Shown here in pieces: positions 25,116 through 33,783 of a stretch of 64,000 bases of DNA. Every line of letters starts with the position of its first letter. The first letter of the stretch is position 1. This stretch comes from JAWXUU01 sp044426085 (GTDB taxonomy: Bacteria > Bacillota > Clostridia > Christensenellales > CAMQZB01), in the NCBI GenBank assembly GCA_044426085.1, contig JAWXUU010000011.1, positions 1 through 64,000 on the forward strand, read 5' to 3'. The notes beneath the pieces were generated by a model. The model saw only the letters and a program-made list of their open reading frames with translations. It did not search any database and had not been told where the DNA came from. The position numbers and the translations under genes were made by a program.

Positions 25116-26297
25116 ATGAATGAAAAAAATGAAGAAAAAAAAGGTAGAAAATGTCTTTATGACTGGGTTTCAATTTCATCAAAAATTCATACTGTTGATG
25201 AAATTATGTATATGTTAGGTATGGAGCAGTGTAAGTGGCAAAAAATGAAAGGTTTTTATGGGTATAAGCAAAGATTGTATTTTGAAAGTGTATCAATTCA
25301 TTATGAAGGGCATGGAAACATGGGGGTATTTCTCGAAATGTCTGGTCAAGGCTGTAGAGCTTTTGAAACGTTAGGCAATGGTAATTTTGAATGTTTATTT
25401 GATTTGGTTATTGCAAATCCAACAAATATGAATATAACTCGTTTAGATGTGGCTTACGATGATAAAGGTGATAAAAGTCTACCGCTGAAAAAAATTCTTG
25501 AAGACACGCAAAATGAAAATTTTGTTTCAATGTGGCATGAATATGAATATCTTTCTGGATCTAAAGGTACAACGATTTATCATGGTTCAAAGCATTCTGA
25601 TGTCAGACTTCGCATATATGATAAAGCTGCAGAACGTGGATACGATAAATTTGACGTCCAGTGGGTTCGTTGTGAGCTTCAGCTCCGCGATGATCGCGCT
25701 TTGAATTTTATTAAGCTTGATATGCCTATTGGTGATAAGTTTAGTGGTGTTCTGAAAAATTATATAAGATATATTGTTCCTGATCGTTCTCGAAAATTCA
25801 ATTGTTCAATGACAAAATATTGGAAAAAAATCTTAGGTGATATTGAAAAGATTTCAATATATTCAAAGCCAGGGTTGGAATACAACTTGATGAACATCCA
25901 CAGACATATAATTCGCAGCTGCGGTGGTGGTGTCAAAACTCTTTTGAAAATATATGGTGTTGATGGTTTTGTGAACTTGGTAAACAAATATTCAAAAATA
26001 ACGAATCCAAAACATATAAAAATTCTGACAGACTTTGAAAGCTTCAATGATTTTGAAAATTTGTTGAATAATGACAAAGTAATGAAAAGTTTCTTCGGCT
26101 ATGAATACTACATGTACAAGACTTATATCGACAGCATTGACATGTTGACTGAAGAAGATATTAAAGATGAAAATGCAACAGTCGAAGAAGCCAAGGAACT
26201 TGAGTTCGAAAGAAAAATTGTCGATGACTTAGTTGAAATCAAGAAGCTTCAGGAACGTAGCAAAAAACGTGAATGGATATATGATGTTCATGATTAA
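25116..26297 (+). CDS. Rolling-circle replication initiator, Rep_trans family (element 1)
   Basis: Protein of 393 residues. Family segments visible in order: YDWVSISSKIH near the start, MSGQGCRAFE, MNITRLDVAYDDKG, TIYHGSKHSDVRLRIYDKAAERG and WVRCELQLRDDRA. These belong to the phage replication initiation (Rep_trans, RstA/NicK-like) family, which nicks one strand through a tyrosine. The C-terminus is helical and charged. It is the last gene before the right att site. No counterpart in element 2. Confidence 0.88.
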   Translation: MNEKNEEKKGRKCLYDWVSISSKIHTVDEIMYMLGMEQCKWQKMKGFYGYKQRLYFESVSIHYEGHGNMGVFLEMSGQGCRAFETLGNGNFECLFDLVIANPTNMNITRLDVAYDDKGDKSLPLKKILEDTQNENFVSMWHEYEYLSGSKGTTIYHGSKHSDVRLRIYDKAAERGYDKFDVQWVRCELQLRDDRALNFIKLDMPIGDKFSGVLKNYIRYIVPDRSRKFNCSMTKYWKKILGDIEKISIYSKPGLEYNLMNIHRHIIRSCGGGVKTLLKIYGVDGFVNLVNKYSKITNPKHIKILTDFESFNDFENLLNNDKVMKSFFGYEYYMYKTYIDSIDMLTEEDIKDENATVEEAKELEFERKIVDDLVEIKKLQERSKKREWIYDVHD

Positions 26298-26325
26298 AAA
26301 GGTTGCATTTTGTTTTTAAAATTGT

Positions 26326-26345
26326 TGGGTAAGTTATAGGGTATG
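26326..26345. repeat. Candidate integrase arm sites of element 1 (right)
   Basis: TGGGTAAGTT is followed 12 bases later by the related AGGGTATG, matching motif and period of the left-end pair. Confidence 0.5.
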
Positions 26346-26381
26346 CGGTGCGAAAGTCCTTATTTATAAGGTTTTCTAGCT

Positions 26382-26440
26382 ACTGTAAATCTGCCGTCTC
26401 CGACTTCGGTGGTTCGAATCCACCACCACCCACCACGAAA
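26382..26440. other. Right attachment site of element 1
   Basis: Exact copy of the 59 bases at 13,370-13,428, with tRNA-Tyr sequence but no 5' half of the gene before it. Confidence 0.95.
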
Positions 26441-26470
26441 GAACTAAGTCAAGTACTTAGTTCTTTTTTT
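26440..26470 (+). terminator. Terminator after the right att site of element 1
   Basis: GAACTAAGT pairs with ACTTAGTTC, followed by seven T. It probably served tRNA-Tyr before integration. Confidence 0.8.
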
Positions 26471-26487
26471 ATGCCCATATACCCCAC

Positions 26488-27247
26488 ACCCTATGCCGCT
26501 GTGGTGGCGGATTCGAACGTTCGCCTACGAGCGAAGCGAGTGCACGAGAATGCAAAAACCATAACAAAGAAGAAAAGCCATAGAAGAGCTCACCCAAAAC
26601 AAAGCTGAAAAAAGTTTCGAGTATCCACCCGACTGCTTACCAATATCCAAATAGCATGCACCCGAAAGGCGAAGCTCTTTCGGCTTTTTTTTACGCAAAA
26701 CACCATAAAAACAGAACGCCTACGAGCGAAGCGAGTGCACGAGAATGCAAAAACCACAACAAAGAAGTAAAGCCAGAGAAGAGCCCACCCAAAACAAAGC
26801 TGAAAAAAGTTTCGAGTATCCACCCGATTGCTTACCAATGCCAAAATAGCATGCCCCCGAAAGGCGAAGCTCTTTCGGCTTTTTTTACGCAAAATACCCT
26901 TCAGCAGAACGCCGCTGTGGTGGCGGATTCGAACGTTCGCCTACGAGCCAATTGAGTGCACGAGACGGAAAATGCCAAAATCGGGCTTTCTGCTGCGTTA
27001 GCGGGACATTTTGTTCAGGTCACGTATAACATACGCTCCCTTCACAAAATAACCCACTGCCTTGCACAAAACCCAATTTTGACATTTTCCGCTTCTAAAG
27101 TACTATATTGTTAATTTAAAATATCTAACAGAGAAGAGCTCACCCAAAACAAAGCTGAAAAAAGTTTCGAGTATCCACCCGACTGCTTACCAACACCAAA
27201 ATAGCATGCACCCGAAAGGCGAAGCTCTTTCGGCTTTTTTTACGCAA
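26488..27247. repeat. Tandem non-coding repeats right of element 1
   Basis: A unit of about 118 bases starts AGAAGAGCTCACCCAAAACA and ends in the hairpin CCGAAAGGCG/CTCTTTCGG plus a T run. It occurs at about 26,582, 26,776 and 27,130. A second motif with CGGATTCGAACGTTCGCC occurs near 26,508 and 26,922; on the minus strand it resembles a tRNA T arm. Short open frames here are not convincing genes. The whole gap from 26,441 to 27,406 holds nothing else I recognise. Confidence 0.7.
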
Positions 27248-27406
27248 AAAATCCAAGCCTAATTAGCTTTTTGAATAATAAAAACCCATCACAATTAGCA
27301 TTTTTCGCCCAAAAAAAGGCACCGCATTTCTGTGGTGCCTTGATTTTAAATATTAAATTTTTGATTTCAAACATTAAATTCTTGACACAAAAGTCAAAAT
27401 CAGAAC

Positions 27407-28132
27407 CTATAAAAGGCTTGCTGCGTCTTTGTCGCAAACGACAGTCACGTCTGGGTGGTATTGAAGGATAGAAGCTGGCATATCAGGGCGGATGTCGCCT
27501 TTCACGAGTCCCAAAATAGCAGCGGCTTTATCTTTTCCGCTAGCAACAAGAAGAATCTTCTTTGCCTTCATGATAGTGCCGATACCCATTGAAAACGCTC
27601 TTGTTGGAACGTCAGCTTTTGATGGGAAGAAGCGAGAATTTGCCTCGATTGTGCTGTTGTGAAGTGTCACGCAGTTTGTACCTTTAGAAAAGCAGTCAGC
27701 TGGTTCATTAAAGCCGATGTGACCGTTTCCGCCGATGCCAAGAAGTTGCAAATCGACACCGCCGAGTGAATCGATAACAGCATCGTATCTTTCGCATTCT
27801 GCATCTGTATCTGCGTTCAAGCCGTTTGGAATATACGTGTTTGCAAGGTCGATATCCACCTTAGAAAACAGGTTGTCCAACATGAAGAAATAATAACTTT
27901 GGTCGTGTTCTGGACTGATTCCAACATATTCATCAAGGTTTGCAGATTTCACTTTTGCAAAGCTGACTTTGCCGTTGTTATATTCTGAAACGATGTGTTT
28001 ATAAGTGCCGATTGGGCTTGAACCAGTTGCAAGTCCCAAAACGCTGTCTGGTTTGCTGGCAACTTGATTTTTGATGATTTCTCCCGCTTGGAAGCTTAGC
28101 TCGTCATAATTTTCTGCAACTATAATTTTCAT
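27407..28132 (-). CDS. nagB: Glucosamine-6-phosphate deaminase
   Basis: Enzyme of 241 residues converting glucosamine 6-phosphate to fructose 6-phosphate and ammonia. Conserved segments are VLGLATGSSPIGTY, NLDEYVGISPEHDQSYYFFM, LLGIGGNGHIGFNEPA and TRAFSMGIGTIMKAKKILLVASG. The ATG at 28132 gives the standard MKIIVAENYDELS start; an upstream start would add 14 charged residues. It has its own promoter and stands alone. Confidence 0.96.
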   Translation of the reverse strand: MKIIVAENYDELSFQAGEIIKNQVASKPDSVLGLATGSSPIGTYKHIVSEYNNGKVSFAKVKSANLDEYVGISPEHDQSYYFFMLDNLFSKVDIDLANTYIPNGLNADTDAECERYDAVIDSLGGVDLQLLGIGGNGHIGFNEPADCFSKGTNCVTLHNSTIEANSRFFPSKADVPTRAFSMGIGTIMKAKKILLVASGKDKAAAILGLVKGDIRPDMPASILQYHPDVTVVCDKDAASLL

Positions 28133-28470
28133 TTTAGTGTCCCCTTTGACTACTTTTTTCTTATTATAACACACTTTTGAGCGTTTGTGAATAGGTAATA
28201 TAAAAATTCAAGGCATAAAATTTTGCCAAAAATTGTTGGCAATTCTATTATTTGCAAATTTATGAAAGAAATAACAAGTAAATAACAAGTAAATCGCAAT
28301 AACAACAAAAAATCGCAAAAATCTTTTTGCATGGTAGTAGACAAGTTTTGTAAAGAAAATGGGGCAATGGTAATACCTAGTTTATATTGGTGCTATAACA
28401 TAAATTCAATTACTTAAGAAAAGGCTTTGCAAGTTGTAGGATTCTTGCAAAAGGATGAAAGGAGTGGATC
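28133..28470. promoter_or_regulatory. nagB-degV intergenic region with nagB promoter
   Basis: On the minus strand TTCACA and TATAAT are separated by 17 bases (28,163-28,191), a good sigma-A promoter for nagB. The rest of the gap is AT-rich and must hold the promoter of the DegV gene, which I could not place with confidence. Confidence 0.6.
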
Positions 28471-29325
28471 ATGAAAATAAAATTGATAACCGACAGTGCT
28501 TGCAGTGTTCCAAAGGATATTGCGGAAAAATACGATATAGAAATCGTGCCACTTGGCATAGTTTTTGGCAGTGAAGAATTCAAAGACGGTGTGACAATCA
28601 CGACAGATGAATTTTTCGAAAGACAGGTGTCGGGGGAAAATTATCCAACGACAAGCCAAGTGAATCAATATGAATGGCAAGATTGTTTCAACAAATTTTT
28701 GGGTGAATACGACCATTTGGTGGTTATGACGATGTCTTCTGTCATGAGCGGAACGCACCAAAGTGCAGTGAATGCAATCAAAGAACTTGGTGCTGATAAC
28801 ATTCATCTTTTTGATACAGAATCTGTTTCTGTGCCTTGCGGGCTTTGTGTTTACGCAGTGGCGCAGTTCATGCAGACGTGTGATGATATTGAAGAAATCA
28901 AAAAAGTCGCTCAAAACTACATCAACAGGGTAGATGTTTATGCCACATTTGAATCGCTGAAATACCTTAAAGCGGGTGGAAGGCTTTCAACTGTTTCGGC
29001 AATTATCGGCACAATGCTTAAGGTAAAAATCATACTTTCAACAAAGGATAAAGTTGTCACTGGTGTTGAAAAAGTCATTTCTTCAAAAAAGGCGATGCGA
29101 AGGATTAAAGAGATCGTCGAAAAATATCACGACCCATCAATGCCGATGATATTTGCAAAGGGCACAAACCACGAAGAAGTTGTGGCTGTCATGAATGACT
29201 ATCAACAGAGTTTTGATTTGAAAGAAGCTCTTCTAGCTTCCATCGGTTGCACTGTCGGCACCCACACCGGCCCAGGCTCTTTCGGCGTGGCATTTTTCAG
29301 AAAAGAAGAGTTTAGAAACGTGTAA
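28471..29325 (+). CDS. DegV-family fatty-acid-binding protein (FakB-like)
   Basis: Protein of 284 residues. It starts KIKLITDSACSVPKD, has YPTTSQVN in the fatty-acid-binding loop, MSSVMSGTHQSA and ESLKYLKAGGRLS. DegV/FakB proteins present fatty acids to the FakA kinase for phosphorylation. No fakA is nearby. The ATG follows AAAGGAG. A palindromic repeat lies directly downstream. Confidence 0.94.
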   Translation: MKIKLITDSACSVPKDIAEKYDIEIVPLGIVFGSEEFKDGVTITTDEFFERQVSGENYPTTSQVNQYEWQDCFNKFLGEYDHLVVMTMSSVMSGTHQSAVNAIKELGADNIHLFDTESVSVPCGLCVYAVAQFMQTCDDIEEIKKVAQNYINRVDVYATFESLKYLKAGGRLSTVSAIIGTMLKVKIILSTKDKVVTGVEKVISSKKAMRRIKEIVEKYHDPSMPMIFAKGTNHEEVVAVMNDYQQSFDLKEALLASIGCTVGTHTGPGSFGVAFFRKEEFRNV

Positions 29326-29343
29326 AAAAATGCGGAGCATTTT

Positions 29344-29545
29344 TGAAAAGTGAAAAGTGAAAAGTGAAAAGTGAAAATTGTGGTAATGCACTCGCCTTCG
29401 GCTCGTGCTTTTCAATATAATAGTAAACAATAAAAGGAACGCTACAAAAATAGCGTTCCTTTTTTAGTATCCAAATATAAATTGAGTGCACGAGCTTGCG
29501 AGTGCTTACCATAATTTTCACTTTTCACTTTTCACTTTTCACTTT
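29344..29545. repeat. Palindromic MITE-like intergenic repeat, copy B
   Basis: The outer arms are arrays of AAAAGTG (left) and its complement (right). Next inward are GTGGTAATGCACTCGC/GCGAGTGCTTACCAT and the GCTCGTGC/GCACGAGC arms. The centre is the hairpin GGAACGCTA/TAGCGTTCC with a T run. Same plan as copies A and C, but the terminal repeat unit differs. Confidence 0.8.
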
Positions 29546-29585
29546 AAAAAATGTAGTGCAGAATTTTGCAACAAGATAAGCTCGA

Positions 29586-31010
29586 TTATCTCAAAAGCGT
29601 GTTTTCCGGTTTTGCAAAGCTTCTCTTCGTTTCTTTTGCTACCACGTTTGAAAGGGCGAGAAGGGCGATGACGTTCGGGATTGCCATAAGTGCGTTCACG
29701 ATATCGGCGATTGTCCACACGGCAGAAATTGTCATGTATGGACCGATTGCGACGAAAGAGATATAAAGCACGCGGAAAATCATAACTGCGAGTCTGCTTC
29801 CGCCAAAAAGGTATTCCACGCATTTTTCAGAGTAATAATCCCAGCCGAGAATTGTTGTGAACGCGAAAAACATCAAACAAACCATCAAAACAAATGATGT
29901 GAACGATTCGTGGAAAGGCAGAGCGTTTGCAAAAGCGTACATAGTGATTCCAACCCCCGCAAGTCCAAGATCAGGGTTCCAAGCGCCCGTCATCACGATT
30001 GCAAGTCCAGTTATTGAACAGATGATAATCGTGTCGATAAACGTGCCTGTCATGCTGATAAGACCTTGGCGAACAGGGTCTTTTGTTTGCGCTGCAGCCG
30101 CCGCGATTGGCGCAGAACCGATACCCGCTTCGTTTGAGAAAATACCCCTAGCAACACCGTTTCGCATTGCCATAACCATCGAAATACCAAGCCCACCACC
30201 AAGCACAGCTTGTGGGTTGAACGCTGAAGATACGATTGTTGCCACCGCAGATGGGATAGAAGATAAGTTCAAAACAATAATCAAAATTCCAAGAATAAAA
30301 TAAGCAATTGCCATGAACGGAACAACGATTTGAGCCACTTTTGAAATTCTTTTTATGCCACCGATAATAACAAGCGCGGCGCAGATTGTGACGATTGTGC
30401 CTGTGATAACCGTTGTGAGAGTGATTGCTGTTGTGCCGATATAAAACAGTGTGCCTGAATATGTTGGGTCAAAGAATGATTGAGTCGCCGATGTGATACC
30501 GTTGATTTGCGTCATTGTGCCGATTCCTAAAAGCCCAACAAGGCAACCTGAAATCGCAAAGAAAATCGCAAGCGGTTTCCATTTTGGACCCATACCTTGC
30601 TCGATATACATAAAAGGTCCACCAAGAATTGTGCCGTCTTCTTTCACTTTTCTATATTTGATTGCAAGAAGACCTTCGGAATATTTAGTAGCCATTCCGA
30701 AAAATGCTGCAACAATCATCCAAAAAAGTGCGCCAGGTCCGCCCGCAGCAATCGCCGTTGCAACACCCACGATATTTCCCGTGCCAATCGTTGCAGAAAG
30801 CGCTGTGCAAAGTGCACCAAAGGATGTGACTTCACCCGTGCCACCTTCTTCGTTTTTCACCATGTATTTCAGTGCTGTGCCAAGTTTTGTCACCTGCAAA
30901 AGCTTAACTTTCCAAGTGAGCCAAATTCCGCAACCGAGTATCAAAACCATCAGCGGAACACCCCAAACAAATGCGTCAATAGCAGAAAGAACTCTATCAA
31001 CTGTTTCCAT
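29586..31010 (-). CDS. Sodium:glycine/alanine symporter, AGCS family
   Basis: Integral membrane transporter of 474 residues with about eleven TM segments. Family segments are GTGNIVGVATAIAAGGPGALFWM, GGPFMYIEQGMG, RNGVARGIFSNEAGIGSAPIAAAAA and FAFTTILGWDYYSEK. AGCS proteins import small neutral amino acids with sodium. A tandem glycine riboswitch in the leader indicates that glycine is the signal and probably a substrate. The ATG at 31010 follows AGGAGG. Confidence 0.95.
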   Translation of the reverse strand: METVDRVLSAIDAFVWGVPLMVLILGCGIWLTWKVKLLQVTKLGTALKYMVKNEEGGTGEVTSFGALCTALSATIGTGNIVGVATAIAAGGPGALFWMIVAAFFGMATKYSEGLLAIKYRKVKEDGTILGGPFMYIEQGMGPKWKPLAIFFAISGCLVGLLGIGTMTQINGITSATQSFFDPTYSGTLFYIGTTAITLTTVITGTIVTICAALVIIGGIKRISKVAQIVVPFMAIAYFILGILIIVLNLSSIPSAVATIVSSAFNPQAVLGGGLGISMVMAMRNGVARGIFSNEAGIGSAPIAAAAAQTKDPVRQGLISMTGTFIDTIIICSITGLAIVMTGAWNPDLGLAGVGITMYAFANALPFHESFTSFVLMVCLMFFAFTTILGWDYYSEKCVEYLFGGSRLAVMIFRVLYISFVAIGPYMTISAVWTIADIVNALMAIPNVIALLALSNVVAKETKRSFAKPENTLLR

Positions 31011-31242
31011 AATAATACCTCCTATAGTATCCGGGCACTTCTAAAAACTCTAAACGCAAATTTGAACTCCGAAAAGACTTGATTTTATGCAAAATTCCCA
31101 ACAAGGCAACCTAGCCCCAGCGTCGAAATTTTTATAAAATACGTTTTTTGAAATTCATATCTGCATTTATATTTTTAAGAAATTCCCATAAAAAATTAAG
31201 TCGCGTGTGGAAAATTTGATAAAATTATGGGGAAATAAAAAA

Positions 31243-31264
31243 GAGAGGTATATAATACGCTCTC
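31243..31264 (-). terminator. Riboswitch-controlled terminator before the AGCS gene
   Basis: On the minus strand GAGAG plus GTAT pairs with ATAC plus CTCTC, followed by six T. It lies between the glycine aptamers and the coding region. A second large hairpin (with GATTGTTT/AAACAATC) sits between it and the aptamers and could be its competitor. Confidence 0.65.
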
Positions 31265-31350
31265 AAAAGAATCGGAAAACACCGCAATAAAAATGATTGT
31301 TTGAATAATCAAAACCGATTATAAACAATCACTACTGCGGAAATAAATTC

Positions 31351-31513
31351 TGTCCTTTTGCCTGAGAGATTTACAGAAAATCTGCTTGCACCTTCGGCAC
31401 TCAATTCGCGATTGAGCTTCTCCAGAATGCCATCAATTTACTGTCTTTGATGAAAATATATTCATCACCTGAGAGTATAATTCCTTCGGTGGGCGAATTT
31501 CGCCTCTTTCCAG
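31351..31513 (-). ncRNA. Tandem glycine riboswitch
   Basis: Two successive aptamer-like units on the minus strand, each with the GAGA/CUCUCAGG and CACCGAAGG or UGCCGAAGGUGCAA signatures of the gcvT glycine aptamer. They control the AGCS symporter downstream. The remainder of the 690-base gap holds the expression platform and the promoter of the divergent pseudouridine synthase gene. Confidence 0.9.
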
Positions 31514-31700
31514 CAAACATCGTTTGGCATATTTTGGGGCTTAAAAGCACCCTTAAATTTTTTATCAATGCAATATCGCACGCAACACTGCAAACAGAAT
31601 TATATCAAGTGCGCGGATAAAATGTCAACAAAAAATAATGATAAAATATTAATTTGTTAAAATATTTGCAAATTATACATTATTATGGTATATTCTTATC

Positions 31701-32582
31701 ATGAGTGAAAAAAAGAAGTTTATCGCAACAAAAAACACAAGTGTGCATGAAAATTTGAAGTGTGTTCTTTCGCGAAGCTTGATTGGGAAAATCAAGCAAA
31801 ACGGGAGTGTTTTTGTCGATGATAAATTTGTGAAAATGTCGCATGTTGTTTGCATTGGCGAAGAAATTCTGATAAGTTTTCCAAAGCGAGCAAAGCAAAG
31901 CGTTTCACCTTTCGATTTCCCACTTGAAATAATTTATGAAGATGACGACTTGATTGTTGTGCAAAAGCCGTCGGGCATGCAAACCCATTGCAGTAGGTCT
32001 GATTTTAAATCCACGCTTGAAAACGCATATTGCGGACTTTTGGTTTCGCGTGGTGAAAGTGTGGAAAACTTCACATTCCACCCAATCACAAGGCTGGATT
32101 GTGAAACAAGCGGACTTGTGCTTATCTGCAAAAACCCAATTTCAACTGCAAAGATATCGGAAGATATGAAAAGCGGAAAAATAAAAAAACAGTATATCGC
32201 GCTTGCAAATGGCGAGATAAAAAGCGACTTCAAAACGGAGCTATACATGGATAGGGTTTGTGAAAAATCCCCCCACCGCTGGATTGTTGACGGTGGAAAA
32301 TACAGTGAAACCGCCTTTAAAATTATCGAAAAGGTCAATGGGGACATGCTTGTTGCAGTCTTTCCCAAAACGGGGCGAACTCATCAAATAAGGGTGCACC
32401 TTGCATTTTGCGGTCACGCAATTGTGGGGGATAAACTGTATCAAAACGGCGGTTTGTTGCAGGGTGAAAAGCCAGATGGGCGACTTATGCTTTTTATGCA
32501 CGCGCTTGAATTTGAAAACATGAATGGCGAAAAAATCAACGTGCAATCAAAATGCGACGTTTCAGAATATATCAGAATGTAA
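31701..32582 (+). CDS. RluA-family RNA pseudouridine synthase
   Basis: Protein of 293 residues. An N-terminal S4-like part (SRSLIGKIKQNGSVFVDDKFVKMSHVV) precedes the synthase domain with IIYEDDDLIVVQKPSGMQTH, the catalytic motif HPITRLDCETSGLVLICKN (Asp in RLD) and PKTGRTHQIRVHLAFCGHAIVGDKLY. It converts specific uridines of rRNA or tRNA to pseudouridine; the target cannot be read from the sequence. The gene has a weak ribosome site and stands alone. Confidence 0.93.
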   Translation: MSEKKKFIATKNTSVHENLKCVLSRSLIGKIKQNGSVFVDDKFVKMSHVVCIGEEILISFPKRAKQSVSPFDFPLEIIYEDDDLIVVQKPSGMQTHCSRSDFKSTLENAYCGLLVSRGESVENFTFHPITRLDCETSGLVLICKNPISTAKISEDMKSGKIKKQYIALANGEIKSDFKTELYMDRVCEKSPHRWIVDGGKYSETAFKIIEKVNGDMLVAVFPKTGRTHQIRVHLAFCGHAIVGDKLYQNGGLLQGEKPDGRLMLFMHALEFENMNGEKINVQSKCDVSEYIRM

Positions 32583-32614
32583 ATCACAATAAAGCTGAAT
32601 AAATCAGAACATAA

Positions 32615-32641
32615 AAAAGACCGATAAAAAATCGGTCTTTA
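32615..32641. terminator. Bidirectional terminator between the synthase and ppa
   Basis: AAAGACCGAT pairs with ATCGGTCTTT around an A-rich loop. It serves the two converging genes. Confidence 0.85.
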
Positions 32642-32694
32642 AATTTGCAATTATTTATTTTTTAGTTGTGTGATTTCCAACTGTTTGTTTTGGA

Positions 32695-33234
32695 TTATAC
32701 TTCTTCGTTTGGGAATGCTTTTTTGTAAGCGTCCAAACAACTGCTGATAATTTTCACTGCAACATCTCTGCCTTGCACCGCATCAACGCAAGTTCCGCCG
32801 TGTTCAAGTTCTTTATAAACCGAGAAGAAATGACGCATTTCCTCGAAGATGTGACGTGGCAAGCTGTCGATATCGCGATATCCGCGATAGTTAGGGTCAG
32901 AATATGGGATAGCGATAATCTTTTCGTCGTTTTCACCTTTGTCAGTCATTGTCATAACCCCGATTGGGAAACATCTAACAAGTGAAAGTGGTTCAAGTTT
33001 TTCACTGCAAATAACAAGCACGTCAAGTGGGTCGTGGTCTTCTGCGAGCGTGCGTGGAATAAAGCCATAGTTTTGTGGATAATGAGTAGCTGTGAAAAGA
33101 ATTCTGTCTAGAATCAAAAGTCCAGTTTCTTTATCAAGTTCGTATTTTTTGTTGCTACCTTTTGGGATTTCGATAACTGCAATGAAATCCTCTTGCGATA
33201 TTCTCTTTTCGTCAATTTCGTGCCAAATGTTCAT
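32695..33234 (-). CDS. ppa: Inorganic pyrophosphatase (family I)
   Basis: Enzyme of 179 residues hydrolysing pyrophosphate to phosphate. Family I signatures are IEIPKGSNKKYELDKETG, HYPQNYGFIPRTLAEDHDPLDVLV (metal-binding aspartates) and the RCFPIGVMTMTDKGENDEKIIAIP segment. Start ATG at 33234 follows AAAGGAGG. Many clostridia instead use the unrelated family II enzyme. Confidence 0.96.
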   Translation of the reverse strand: MNIWHEIDEKRISQEDFIAVIEIPKGSNKKYELDKETGLLILDRILFTATHYPQNYGFIPRTLAEDHDPLDVLVICSEKLEPLSLVRCFPIGVMTMTDKGENDEKIIAIPYSDPNYRGYRDIDSLPRHIFEEMRHFFSVYKELEHGGTCVDAVQGRDVAVKIISSCLDAYKKAFPNEEV

Positions 33235-33410
33235 TTTAGCCTCCTTTTGTGGCGTCTGCCGATACTGCTTCGTATCAGCTAAAACTTTACCTATTCGTCT
33301 TTTTTATGATTGTACCACATAAAAGAGAAATAACGAAACGATTTTGGGGGACTTTGTGATTTTTTTGTCAAATACTTATAAAAATTATGTCACTACTCAG
33401 TTTGTGAGTT

Positions 33411-33710
33411 TTATATTATTGGGTGGTCTTGGTGTTGCGGTTCTTGTTGTTCCTTTGGTTGGGGTGGTTTTTCGCAGTCGCAAATATCAACTAAAATCAC
33501 ATCGTCGCCAATTTTCACAATCTTATTCCAAGGCACAAACGCAACTTCGCCGTTTCTGAATATGGCAAAGCTTTTTTCGCTTGGTAGGATAATCCCTAAA
33601 ATCTGCCCGCAACTTGCGTCGATAAGGCAGTCAATAATCCGCCCAAGTTTTTTGCCGTCAGTCACGCTCACGACATCTTTTTGTCTTAATTCACAATATT
33701 CTATCTTCAT
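33411..33710 (-). CDS. PRC-barrel protein, YlmC/YmxH family
   Basis: Protein of 99 residues. The PRC-barrel core (LRQKDVVSVTDGKKLGRIIDCLID, GQILGIILPSE, VPWNKIVKIGDDVILVDI) matches the YlmC/YmxH family found in endospore formers. A Pro/Gln-rich tail (KPPQPKEQQEPQHQ) follows and is unlike the usual family end. Its precise role is unknown. Confidence 0.85.
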   Translation of the reverse strand: MKIEYCELRQKDVVSVTDGKKLGRIIDCLIDASCGQILGIILPSEKSFAIFRNGEVAFVPWNKIVKIGDDVILVDICDCEKPPQPKEQQEPQHQDHPII

Positions 33711-33783
33711 ATTAACCTCACTTTATAATGCTCCTTATATATTGTATGCAAATTTCATCAATAAATGCCACACAAACTGGCAA

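Noticed and set aside
26348..26955. Short ORFs in the tandem repeat region right of element 1
   Set aside because: Repeat units and a tRNA fragment produce them; no ribosome sites, and the peptides simply copy the repeats.
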